From positions 234,135-298,134 of the forward strand of contig NZ_FXTD01000004.1 of assembly GCF_900182635.1 (NCBI RefSeq): a stretch of 64,000 bases of DNA, given 5' to 3'. The number at the start of each line of letters is the position of its first letter. Positions within the stretch are counted from its first letter, which is position 1. The translations under genes were made by a program, and so were the position numbers. The notes beneath the pieces were generated by a model that had not been told where the DNA came from, did not search any database, and saw only the letters and a program-made list of their open reading frames with translations. Origin of the DNA: Halorubrum cibi (GTDB taxonomy: Archaea > Halobacteriota > Halobacteria > Halobacteriales > Haloferacaceae). Below are positions 18,196 to 26,372 of the stretch, piece by piece.

Positions 18196-18939
18196 ATGTT
18201 CAAGGCCATCGTGAGCGCGTCGACGCTACAGGACGCGCTCGATTCGGTGAGCGTGCTGGTCGACGAGTGTAAGATCCGCCTGAACGAGGAGGCGCTCTCG
18301 ATCCGCGCGGTCGATCCCGCGAACGTCGGCATGGTCGACCTCACCCTCGAGGCCGCCGCGTTCGAGTCCTACGAGGCCGACGGCGGCGTCATCGGCGTCA
18401 ACCTCGCCCGCCTCGAGGACATCGCCGGGATGGCCAACTCCGGTGACCTGATCCACCTCGAACTCGACGAGGAGACCCGCAAGCTCCACATCGAGACGGA
18501 CGGCCTCTCGTACACCCTCGCGCTCATCGACCCCGACTCCATCCGCCAAGAGCCGGACATCCCCGATCTGGACCTCCCCGCGGAGATCGTCGTCGAGGGC
18601 GCACAGCTCGACCGCGGCGTGAAGGCCGCAGACATGGTCTCCGACCACATCCGGCTGCGCGTCGACGAGACCGCGGAGACGTACCTCATCGAGGCGGAAG
18701 GCGACACCGACGACGTCGACTTGGAGCTCGCCCGCGAGGACCTCATCGCGCTCACCGCCGGCTCCGCGGACTCGCTTTTCAGCCTCGATTACCTCAAGGA
18801 CATGAACAAGGCGATCCCCGGCGACGCCGAGGTCACCGTCGAGCTCGGCGAGGAGTTCCCCGTCAAGCTCCACTACGGCTTCGGCGAGGGGTTGGGCCAC
18901 GTGACGTATATGCTCGCGCCGCGTATCCAGAGCGACTGA
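18196..18939 (+). CDS. pcn: DNA polymerase sliding clamp PCNA
   Basis: Homotrimeric sliding clamp that tethers polymerases, FEN1, ligase and other factors to DNA. 247 residues with the two PCNA repeats: [20 protein letters not shown] starts the first, and [20 protein letters not shown] the second. The inter-domain connecting loop is [18 protein letters not shown]. The C terminus ends APRIQSD. The surface is unusually acidic, as known for haloarchaeal PCNA. It is convergent with the downstream sensor kinase, 48 bp apart. Confidence 0.97.
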   Translation: MFKAIVSASTLQDALDSVSVLVDECKIRLNEEALSIRAVDPANVGMVDLTLEAAAFESYEADGGVIGVNLARLEDIAGMANSGDLIHLELDEETRKLHIETDGLSYTLALIDPDSIRQEPDIPDLDLPAEIVVEGAQLDRGVKAADMVSDHIRLRVDETAETYLIEAEGDTDDVDLELAREDLIALTAGSADSLFSLDYLKDMNKAIPGDAEVTVELGEEFPVKLHYGFGEGLGHVTYMLAPRIQSD

Positions 18940-18987
18940 GAAGCGGGGAAACGGCCCTTTCGGGCTCGTTCGAACACGATCGGCGCA

Positions 18988-20775
18988 TCACTCCTCGTCC
19001 GCGACCGGGACCGACGCCGTCACCCGCGTTCCGCGCGGGTCGCGGTCGGCGTACTCCACGTCGGCTCCCAGCGCGCCGGCGGCCCACTCGACGACCCACA
19101 GTCCGAGCCCGGAGCCGTGCTCGAGCGCGGTCTCCCGGCCCGACTCGACCGCCTTCACCTCGTGGTCGGGGATCCCCGGTCCGTCGTCCTCGACGACGAG
19201 GAGGAACCGGTCGCCACCGCCCGCACCCCCGTCGCTCTCCGAATCCTCTCCGCCGTCCGCGTCCTCGCGTCGAAGCGTCACACGGACCCACGGCCCGCCG
19301 TCCTCGCGCTCCGTGCCCGCGCCGTCGTGGTGGTCGATCGCGTTCTCGACGACGTTCTCGACGATCGCCCGGAACGCGTCGGCTCTGAGCCGAGCGGTCG
19401 CGTACCCCTCGCGACGGCCGGCGTTGATCGATGCCTCGACGGTCGCGCCCGGTTCGCGCTCGCGGGCGGCGGCGACGATCGTCTCGACCGCCTCGACGAC
19501 GTCGACCGAGGTCGGCTCGGCGTCGTCGAGCAGCGACTCGACGGTGCCGGCCTTCTCGCCGAGCGCGGCCAGCGCGCCGGAGCGTCGCTCGAGCGCGTCG
19601 GCCATCCGCGCGAGTTCGGGGTCCTCGATCCGGTCAGCGAGCAGTTCGCCGTATCCGTGGACGACGCCGGCGTCGTTGCGGAGGTTGTGTCGGAGCACCC
19701 GGTTGAGCACCTCGAGCTGTTGGCGGCGGCGCTCGCGCTCGGTGACGTCCGAGAGGACGACGGTGTACCCCACGTGCGTCCCGTTCGGATCGGTCAGTCG
19801 CGAGGTCGACACCGCGTACGTGCGCCGGCGGCCGTCCGCCTCGACCGCCACTTCGGCGTCCGCGTTGCCCTCGTTCCCCTCGTCGACGTCGATCGGCACG
19901 TCGAGAAACGCGTCGAGCGGGCGGTCGCGGGCGGTCGCGGCCTCGACCCCGACGAGCGTCTCGGCGGCCGGGTTGAGCCGGACGATCCGTCCGTCGAGCG
20001 CGAGCGCGATCACGGGGTCGGTCAGGTCGTCGATCGCCGTTCGTTCGGCGGCGCGACTGGTCGTCGGGTACCGATCGAACATCTCCGCGCGGTCGAACGC
20101 GTACGCGTCGAGCAGCACGTGCGGGACGAACATGAGCGGCGCGAGCTGGAGCTGCGGGACTGGACCGATCTCGAGCGTCCACGCGACCAAGGCGAATCCG
20201 GGCGGAAGCGAGCTCAACGCGACCGCGGCGCTCTCGCGGCGGTAGAGCGGCCCGTAACTGAGCAGCGTGTCGACGAGCAGGAACACCGCGCTCGCGACGA
20301 GCACCGTCTCGACGGCGACGACGAGGTACGCCCACGGGCCGAAGGCGTACGAGACGGTCGAGACGCCGAAGACCGGATCGAGCCCGAATTCCGTCCAGAA
20401 CGCGCCGTGGACCGGGTTGGTGGCGAGAACGAGCGTCGAGAGCAGGCCGAACCCGACGGCGGCAACGAAGAGGCGACTCCGGATCACGTCGCTCCGTCCC
20501 GTGTACGCGAGCGCGAAGCCGAGAAAGGCGATCCCCGCCCAGACGATCCCGAGCCAGGTCGCCGCCTCGAGGGCGATACGGAGGGTCCGGCCCTCGACGA
20601 GTAACCCCACCCCGTAGGAGAGACACCACGTCGCCTGCGCGGCGAACACGCCGAGGAACCAAGCGACTCCGGGACGCCCCCGGTGTTCTCGGATCGTCCA
20701 CGCGAGCCCGAGCGCACCGACGCCACCGGCCAACGAGCCGAGGACGGGCCACGCGGGGACGACGTCGGGGACCAT
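18988..20775 (-). CDS. 7TM-PAS sensor histidine kinase, orphan
   Basis: 595 residues. The N-terminal 225 residues form about seven membrane helices of the type found in haloarchaeal 7TM histidine kinases. A PAS domain follows (about 240-345, starting AIDDLTDPVIALALDGRIVR). The phosphoacceptor histidine is in RVLRHNLRND (about 360), then an HATPase domain with N box ENVVENAIDHHD, G1 VEDDGPGIPD and G2 HGSGLGLWVVEW. No response regulator gene is adjacent, so the partner and signal are unknown. Confidence 0.92.
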   Translation of the reverse strand: MVPDVVPAWPVLGSLAGGVGALGLAWTIREHRGRPGVAWFLGVFAAQATWCLSYGVGLLVEGRTLRIALEAATWLGIVWAGIAFLGFALAYTGRSDVIRSRLFVAAVGFGLLSTLVLATNPVHGAFWTEFGLDPVFGVSTVSYAFGPWAYLVVAVETVLVASAVFLLVDTLLSYGPLYRRESAAVALSSLPPGFALVAWTLEIGPVPQLQLAPLMFVPHVLLDAYAFDRAEMFDRYPTTSRAAERTAIDDLTDPVIALALDGRIVRLNPAAETLVGVEAATARDRPLDAFLDVPIDVDEGNEGNADAEVAVEADGRRRTYAVSTSRLTDPNGTHVGYTVVLSDVTERERRRQQLEVLNRVLRHNLRNDAGVVHGYGELLADRIEDPELARMADALERRSGALAALGEKAGTVESLLDDAEPTSVDVVEAVETIVAAAREREPGATVEASINAGRREGYATARLRADAFRAIVENVVENAIDHHDGAGTEREDGGPWVRVTLRREDADGGEDSESDGGAGGGDRFLLVVEDDGPGIPDHEVKAVESGRETALEHGSGLGLWVVEWAAGALGADVEYADRDPRGTRVTASVPVADEE

Positions 20776-20822
20776 GTGTCGTGTCGGCTACGACGACGAC
20801 GGTCGGCGTAAAACTGTCGCGG

Positions 20823-22235
20823 TCACGCGGTCCGAACGACGGCGGAGCGCCGCCCGAACGCGACCGCGACCGGGACGAGGAGCACGGCGCCGACGAGGAA
20901 CGGCGAGGCGACGGCGACCGTGTACAACACCGCCATCAGCGGCGGGCCGACGGTCCGCCCGAGGCTCGACGCGCCCTGCGTGACGCCGAAGGCCGCCCCC
21001 TGTTCGGCGTCGCCGGCGGACGCCGAGACGAGCGTCGCCAGCGAGACGTTGACGAGGGCGTTCCCCAACGAGAGCGCCGCGAGCGCGACGAGGAGGCACA
21101 CGAGCGGGAGCGTGAGCCACGCCGGGCCGCCGACGGCGACGCCGCCGGCGACGCGGTCGACGACCCCGGTCGTCGGGATCGCGACGAGCGCCCCGCCGAG
21201 GACCACGGAGCCGGCGGCGACGAGCGTTCGGGAGGGGACGACCCGCGAGAGCCGTCCGACGAGCACGCCCTGGTTCACCGCGCCGAGGACGCCCACGTAG
21301 GTGAGCAGGAACGCGGCGGCGGTCGCGTCGTAGCCGAACGCGTCGGCGACGTACGGAATGAACATCACCTGTACGCCCGCGAACGCGACGGCGACGAGGA
21401 AGTACGCGACCGTGAGCGGCCGGAGGGTGACGGAGTCGAGCGCCTCCCGGAACTGTCCGATCGCGGTCGTCCGGGCGGCCGATCCGCCGGAGCGGTCGCG
21501 GTCCGGCTCCTCGAGGAAGAGACCGCCCACACCGACCGCGAGGAAGCTCATCCCGGCGGCGGCGAAGCTCGGCAGCGAGTACGGCGTCGCCGGGACGAAC
21601 GCCGGGAGGAGCGCGTCGGCGCGGGCGACCACGGGGTCGGCGGCGAGCAGCCCGCCGATGGCCGGCCCGAAGACGAACCCGAGCGCGAACGAGGCCCCGA
21701 CGAGGCCGAGCGCGCCCGCCCGACGGTCCCGCGGGGTGATGTCGGCGACGTACGCCTGTGCGGCGGCGATGTTTCCCCCCATCGCTCCCGCGAGGGTCCG
21801 GGAGGCGAAGAGCGTCGCGAGCGCGGCGGTCGTTCCGAAGCGCGCGCCGGACTCCCCGGCGTAGCCGAACGTCACCCACGCGACCCCGGCGGTCGCGAGC
21901 GACGCGAGCAGGACGGGCCGGCGGCCGATCCGGTCTGAGAGCCGTCCGAGCGTGGGCGCGGCGAGGAACTGTGCGAGCGAGTACGACGCCGCGAGCAGCC
22001 CGATGAAGGCGTCGCTGACGCCGAACGACCGCACGTAGAAGGGGAGGATCGGGATCACGATCCCGAAGCCGACGAGGTCGATGAACACGACGCCGATCAC
22101 CACGGCGAGCGCGCGGCGGGGATTGGAGACGGCAGGAGGGCCCAACGAGCGACCCTCCGAATCCTCCTCCGACGGAGACGCCGCGCTCCCGTTCGCGCCG
22201 TCGAGCGACGCCGCTCCCGCTTCCGGGTGTGTCAC
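20823..22235 (-). CDS. MFS transporter, TetA/MdtG-like drug:H+ antiporter family
   Basis: Twelve-helix major facilitator, 470 residues. After a 38-residue acidic cytoplasmic extension, VVFIDLVGFGIVIPILPFYV is the TetA-like first helix. GRLSDRIGRRPVLLASL is the MFS motif between helices 2 and 3, and LVGASFALGFVFGPAIGGLL is the antiporter motif C of helix 5. The start is GTG at 22235, supported by a TATA-like gtttaag about 26 bp upstream. The substrate is unknown; drug export is only the family norm. Confidence 0.88.
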   Translation of the reverse strand: MTHPEAGAASLDGANGSAASPSEEDSEGRSLGPPAVSNPRRALAVVIGVVFIDLVGFGIVIPILPFYVRSFGVSDAFIGLLAASYSLAQFLAAPTLGRLSDRIGRRPVLLASLATAGVAWVTFGYAGESGARFGTTAALATLFASRTLAGAMGGNIAAAQAYVADITPRDRRAGALGLVGASFALGFVFGPAIGGLLAADPVVARADALLPAFVPATPYSLPSFAAAGMSFLAVGVGGLFLEEPDRDRSGGSAARTTAIGQFREALDSVTLRPLTVAYFLVAVAFAGVQVMFIPYVADAFGYDATAAAFLLTYVGVLGAVNQGVLVGRLSRVVPSRTLVAAGSVVLGGALVAIPTTGVVDRVAGGVAVGGPAWLTLPLVCLLVALAALSLGNALVNVSLATLVSASAGDAEQGAAFGVTQGASSLGRTVGPPLMAVLYTVAVASPFLVGAVLLVPVAVAFGRRSAVVRTA

Positions 22236-22281
22236 GGTCGCGAAACGTCCCGACGGGGCTTAAACGGGACGACGTCGACGG

Positions 22282-22875
22282 TCAGCCGTGTCGCTCGATG
22301 ACCCGTTTCGCCGCCTGCCCCTTCTCCTTCCAGCCGTACCCCGCGTCGTACACGTGGCGTTTCGACTCGACGAGCTCCTCGGGCGAGGACTCATCGAAGC
22401 CGCCGCGGTCCCACGCGCCGGAGGTGTGGAGCCACTCGACGACGTTCTCCTTGGTCTCCGGCCAGGAGAGTCCCACCATCTCGTACCACGCGACCATCGC
22501 GAAGACGGCGTTGTCGTGACAGCCGGGGACGGAGCCGCGCTCGTAGACGGTTCGCATCGGCTCGCGGGTCGGCTCCGAGACGAGTTCCTTGAACTCCGCG
22601 GCGGTGAGCAGCCTGAGGTCGTCGTCTTCGCGGACGACCCGCTGCTCGCGTTCGAGCGCGCCCAGCGCGGCCTTGTGGAGCCCGCCCCACTCGGCGGGGA
22701 CCGCCTCCCGGAGCGCCGGCTCGGAGAGCCCGTCAGGCTCGCTCGTGAGGACCGACAGCAGGTCCGTGTACGCCTTCTCGACGGTGGGCCAGCTCACGCC
22801 CTCGAACTCGCAGTCGGCGTCGTGGAGGCTGTTGGTCGTCCGACAGCCGGGACACGGGTAGCGGAACGTCGGCAC
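22282..22875 (-). CDS. uncharacterised protein with N-terminal Cys pair
   Basis: About 197 residues from GTG 22875 (reading PTFRYPCPGCRTTNSLHDADC). The N terminus has CPGC followed by a third Cys, possibly half of a zinc site. The rest is a soluble mixed alpha/beta sequence with a winged-helix flavour (ALREAVPAEWGGLHKAALGALERE) and a C-terminal basic segment (GWKEKGQAAKRVIERHG). I know no function. An in-frame start further upstream (22947) would add an extension without family-like features. Confidence 0.75.
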   Translation of the reverse strand: MPTFRYPCPGCRTTNSLHDADCEFEGVSWPTVEKAYTDLLSVLTSEPDGLSEPALREAVPAEWGGLHKAALGALEREQRVVREDDDLRLLTAAEFKELVSEPTREPMRTVYERGSVPGCHDNAVFAMVAWYEMVGLSWPETKENVVEWLHTSGAWDRGGFDESSPEELVESKRHVYDAGYGWKEKGQAAKRVIERHG

Positions 22876-23019
22876 TACTCGCCCCTGCGTCGCGGCCGGA
22901 GTTAGGGTTTTCGCGACGCGTGCGGAGCCGAGTTCGCTCGCTCGCACGCCGCCGTCCTCCGGCGGTCGATCGGCCCTTCCGAAACGTTTACTCGCCGGCC
23001 GACCCCGCTAGTAACTGGC

Positions 23020-23934
23020 ATGACCAAAGTCAGCGTGATCGGCGCGGCGGGAACGGTGGGAGCCGCGGCCGGCTACAATCTCGCACTGCGCGACGTGGTC
23101 GACGAACTCGTCTTCGTCGACATCCCGGACCAGCGGGAGACGACGATCGGCCAGGCGGCGGACGCGAACCACGGCGTCGCCTACGACTCGAACACGACGG
23201 TCAGACAGGGCGAGTACGCGGACACCGCCGGCTCCGACGTCGTCGTGATCACGGCCGGGATCCCCCGAAAGGAGGGGCAGACCCGGATCGATCTCGCCGG
23301 CGACAACGCGCCGATCATGGAGGACATCGGCTCGTCGATCGCGGAGCACAACGACGACTTCGTCACCGTCACCACCTCGAACCCGGTCGATCTACTCAAC
23401 CGCCACCTCTACGAGGCGGGCGACCGCGACCGCGGCCAGGTGGTCGGCTTCGGCGGGCGGCTCGACTCCGCGCGCTTCCGGTACGTCCTCTCCGAGCGGT
23501 TCGACGCACCCGTGAGGAACGTCGAGGCGACGATCCTCGGCGAGCACGGCGACGCGCAGGCACCGGTGTTCTCGAAGGTGCGCGTGAACGGCCGCGACCC
23601 CGATTTCGACGCCGACGAGCGCGAGGAGATCCTCGCTGACCTCCAGGAGTCCGCGATGGACGTGATCAGCCGGAAGGGCGCGACCCAGTGGGGTCCCGCC
23701 ACCGGCGTCGCACACACGGTCGAGGCGATCGTGAACGACACCGGAGAGGTGCTCCCCTGCTCGGTCGTGCTCGACGGCGAGTACGGCTACGAGGACACCG
23801 CGCTCGGGGTTCCGGCGAAGCTCGGCTCGAACGGCGTCGAGGAGGTGATCGAGTGGGACCTCGACGAGTACGAAACCGAACTCCTCGACGAGGCCGCCGA
23901 GAAGCTCTCCGAGCAGTACGGGAAGATCGCGTAG
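23020..23934 (+). CDS. mdh: malate dehydrogenase (LDH-like type)
   Basis: NAD-dependent oxidation of malate to oxaloacetate in the citric acid cycle; the tetrameric LDH-like MalDH type known from Haloarcula. 304 residues. [16 protein letters not shown] is the Rossmann fingerprint and FVDIP its acidic strand end. [18 protein letters not shown] carries the substrate-discriminating Arg (PR) expected for malate rather than lactate, and [10 protein letters not shown] has the catalytic His. A weak TATA (gtttac) lies about 30 bp upstream. Confidence 0.96.
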   Translation: MTKVSVIGAAGTVGAAAGYNLALRDVVDELVFVDIPDQRETTIGQAADANHGVAYDSNTTVRQGEYADTAGSDVVVITAGIPRKEGQTRIDLAGDNAPIMEDIGSSIAEHNDDFVTVTTSNPVDLLNRHLYEAGDRDRGQVVGFGGRLDSARFRYVLSERFDAPVRNVEATILGEHGDAQAPVFSKVRVNGRDPDFDADEREEILADLQESAMDVISRKGATQWGPATGVAHTVEAIVNDTGEVLPCSVVLDGEYGYEDTALGVPAKLGSNGVEEVIEWDLDEYETELLDEAAEKLSEQYGKIA

Positions 23935-23940
23935 ACGACG

Positions 23941-24012
23941 CGGTTCCATCGGGATCCGTACTGCTCCGTTCCGTACGTACCGTTCCGTACCGCTCCGTTT
24001 CGCTCCGCACCG
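23941..24012. repeat. low-complexity CCGTW-rich tract after mdh
   Basis: Degenerate iteration of about 10-11 bp words of the form ccgtaccgctccgttc, read four to five times (ctccgttccgtacgtaccgt and so on). It lies directly downstream of the mdh stop codon in non-coding DNA. Confidence 0.6.
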
Positions 24013-24084
24013 CTCCCGACCTCGCCGATCCCGGACGGACGCCTCATAGTCGGCTTCATCTGGTCGCCGCTCCGTGGCTCGAAC

Positions 24085-24246
24085 ATGAACGAGGGAGAGG
24101 CCGACCCGCGGGCGCTCCGCCTCCTGATCGCGGCGACGCCGGACGCCGAGACCGTCCTCCCGTGGCTGCGTACCCTGGCGGTCCTCGCCGGGTTCCTGAC
24201 GGTCGCGATCCTCCTCGTGACGTTCGAACTCCTCGGCCGGGTCTGA
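24085..24246 (+). CDS. possible small single-pass membrane protein, 53 residues
   Basis: ATG 24085 to TGA 24246. The reading has a charged N-terminal half (MNEGEADPRALRLLIAATPD) and one strong membrane helix (about residues 30-51, LAVLAGFLTVAILLVTFELL) ending in GRV. That amphipathic layout is unlikely by chance in GC-rich intergenic DNA and is typical of small haloarchaeal membrane proteins. It lies alone between mdh and the next gene, with no clear TATA box. Function unknown. Confidence 0.55.
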   Translation: MNEGEADPRALRLLIAATPDAETVLPWLRTLAVLAGFLTVAILLVTFELLGRV

Positions 24247-24349
24247 GCCGCACGCGGCTTCGTCGATCCCACACGGGGCCACGCTATCGCCGGATTTCAC
24301 TTTCGCTTTCGGGCTCGAATATAAACCGCGTCGGCACGACGGTCCCCGC

Positions 24350-24757
24350 ATGAGCCAGTCCACGTTCGACGACGACGACCTGTTCGGGGAGGCGGCGGCG
24401 GAGACTCGTGCGGAGGTCGAGGAGCACCTCGAGGCCGCCCGCGAGGAGCTTCCTGACCCCGACGACGTGTGGGTGACCGACGCCGAGAACGTGCTCGGCG
24501 CGCTCAACGGGCTCAAATCGGCGCTCGACGTCGGCGACGCGGTCGATCACGTCCGCTCGGCGAAGAAGGCGTACGTCCTCGGCGAGCGCGCCGACGCCTT
24601 CGAGGACGCCGAGGACCTCGAAGCGGAGATCGCCGACCTGGAGTCGCTCGTTGGCGACATCGAGTCGGCCGCCGAGGAGGTGGCCTCGCTCACCGGAACG
24701 ATCCCCGCGATCCGCGGCGCGCTCCAGGACGCCGGGGACGCCGAGGGCGACGAGTAG
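24350..24757 (+). CDS. acidic coiled-coil haloarchaeal protein (DUF5790-like)
   Basis: 135 residues, highly acidic. The start is MSQSTFDDDDLFGEAAAE. A conserved-looking core, VWVTDAENVLGALNGLKSALDVGDAVDHVRSAKK split over residues 40-75, is followed by a heptad-like Glu/Ala/Leu helix (about 80-115). I recall similar haloarchaeal proteins under DUF5790, but that name is from memory. Function unknown; probably a cytosolic helical oligomer. Confidence 0.75.
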   Translation: MSQSTFDDDDLFGEAAAETRAEVEEHLEAAREELPDPDDVWVTDAENVLGALNGLKSALDVGDAVDHVRSAKKAYVLGERADAFEDAEDLEAEIADLESLVGDIESAAEEVASLTGTIPAIRGALQDAGDAEGDE

Positions 24758-24846
24758 GGCGGATCCGAGGGACCGGTCCAGGACCCGTCCTCTCCCGCCG
24801 GTAACGCCCTCCTCGGTTTATGTATCGTGCGCACGAACTCCCGGAC

Positions 24847-25131
24847 ATGGCGGAACCAACCACGGAGGCCGTTCGCGTCTGGCTGGTCGAGCGGACCTAC
24901 TCCGACGACGAACAGAACCTGGTGATCCTCACGTACGCCACCCCCGACGGCGAGCGGTACTTCCGGAAGGAGCGCGCGCTCACGTCGTTCTCGGACGTTC
25001 GGGACACCACCGCGGCGGTTGAGGCCGGGCCGGGCGAACTCGGGGCCGTCGACGACCCCGAGTTACGGGAGCGCTACGCCGCGGAGGCGCGGCGGATGCG
25101 CGACGCACACGACCCCGACGACCTCATCTAA
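24847..25131 (+). CDS. small conserved haloarchaeal protein
   Basis: 94 residues beginning MAEPTTEAVRVWLVERTYSD. The ATG at 24847 is chosen over an in-frame one at 24820 because a TATA box (gtttatgt, 24816-24823) lies 27 bp before it and would overlap the earlier start. The N-terminal half looks like a small beta sheet (VWLVERTYSDDEQNLVILTY), the C-terminal half is helical. Function unknown. It is convergent with the creatininase-family gene, five bases away. Confidence 0.75.
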   Translation: MAEPTTEAVRVWLVERTYSDDEQNLVILTYATPDGERYFRKERALTSFSDVRDTTAAVEAGPGELGAVDDPELRERYAAEARRMRDAHDPDDLI

Positions 25132-25136
25132 GCGGG

Positions 25137-25928
25137 CTACCCGTCGTTTTCGACCTGCCGATCGACGGCCTCCCTGTCGACGACCGCCCGCGCCAGCTCG
25201 GCGAGCGCGTCGCTCGCGAGGTCGAGCAGCTCCCGGCCGCGCTCGCCGTCACCCGCGGTCGGGTCGCCGACGACCCCGTTGTCGGTGAACTCCTCGGAGT
25301 CGTGCGCGAGGTTCACGCCCGAGACCCACTCGCCCCAGCGGTCGGCCCCGCCGTCGCGCGCGTCGTCGACGCGGTCCTCGCGGACGAGGTCGGGGTTCGT
25401 CGCGCGCAGAAGCGCCGTCTCCAGCGGCCCGGCGTGGCCCATGTCGCCCGCGTGCTCGCCGACCGCCTCGAACCACGTGAACGCCACCCCGTAGCCGTCG
25501 TGGGCGGGGTCACGCGAGAAGCGCCGGGCGACCTCCGCGAGCGCCTCGACGTTCCCGCCGTGACCGTTCACGAAGGCGACGCGGTCGACGCCGTGCGCCG
25601 TAAGCGAGGCGGCCGCCTCCCGCACGTACGTCCGGAACGCGTCGGGACTCACCCACATCGTCCCGTCGAACGCGCGGTGCTCCTCGGCGACGCCGACGGG
25701 GATCGGGGGGGCGACGAGCGCCTCGCCGCGGGAGACGCCGTCGGCGACGCCCGCCCGCGGCTCCGCGTCGTACGCCGCCGCGGCCGCCTCCGCGACGGCG
25801 ACCGCGTTCAGCGTGTCGGTACCGAGCGGCGCGTGCGGGCCGTGCTGTTCGGTGCTGCCGATCGGGAGGAACGCCACGTCGACGTCGGCGTCCCGCACGT
25901 CGGTCCAGGTCGCGTCCGCGAGTCGCAT
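25137..25928 (-). CDS. creatininase family amidohydrolase, possible ArfB
   Basis: 263 residues of the creatininase/ArfB superfamily of metal-dependent amide hydrolases. Metal-ligand motifs are LPIGSTEQHGPHAPLGTD (about 21-38) and FVNGHGGNVEALAEV (about 118-132), with the later Glu of the GPLETALL segment. In archaea one member of this family, ArfB, deformylates the FAPy intermediate of riboflavin and F420 synthesis. No riboflavin gene lies nearby, so that role is a candidate only. Confidence 0.85.
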   Translation of the reverse strand: MRLADATWTDVRDADVDVAFLPIGSTEQHGPHAPLGTDTLNAVAVAEAAAAAYDAEPRAGVADGVSRGEALVAPPIPVGVAEEHRAFDGTMWVSPDAFRTYVREAAASLTAHGVDRVAFVNGHGGNVEALAEVARRFSRDPAHDGYGVAFTWFEAVGEHAGDMGHAGPLETALLRATNPDLVREDRVDDARDGGADRWGEWVSGVNLAHDSEEFTDNGVVGDPTAGDGERGRELLDLASDALAELARAVVDREAVDRQVENDG

Positions 25929-26050
25929 ACGCCCATTCCGTCCACCGGCCCCGTATAGTCGACGGTCGAGGCGGGTTCCGCGGGGGCGGCGGGACGGTCC
26001 TCGCCGGCGTTCGCCCCGGGACTTAATTCGTCGGGCGTGGATCGGCGGAT

Positions 26051-26368
26051 ATGACCGACGATGAAGTCACCTCGGAGGCGGTCTACGGCGTGACGTTCGG
26101 CCCGCTGAAGCCGGCGCTTCGCGAGCACGCCTACCCGGTGACGAAGGAGGAACTGATAGAGCAATACGGCGGTTTCGAACTCGAACACGCCGACGGAACG
26201 GACCGGCTGGAGGCGGTGTTGCGCCGCACCGAGGTCGCGACGTTCCGTGAACCCCGGCAGGTCCGCGACGCGATCCTCGCGATCGTCGGCGTCGATGGAA
26301 CCGGGAACCCAGTCGATCCGGAGACGGTCGGCAGGGAGACCGGGGACTGGAGCCGGCGGTCGCCGTGA
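26051..26368 (+). CDS. DUF5789-like haloarchaeal protein
   Basis: 105 residues. The pattern LREHAYPVTKEELIEQYGGFELE followed by a helical RLEAVLRRTEVATFREPRQVRDAI (read in parts) is that of the DUF5789/DUF2795-like small proteins common in haloarchaea, a fold probably used for nucleic-acid or protein contact. No catalytic motif is seen. It converges on the ABC transporter gene with a 4-bp gap. Confidence 0.75.
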   Translation: MTDDEVTSEAVYGVTFGPLKPALREHAYPVTKEELIEQYGGFELEHADGTDRLEAVLRRTEVATFREPRQVRDAILAIVGVDGTGNPVDPETVGRETGDWSRRSP

Positions 26369-26372
26369 GTCG

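Noticed and set aside
20823..22235. Naming the MFS protein a tetracycline-resistance determinant
   Set aside because: The motifs show the TetA-like family only; nothing indicates the substrate.
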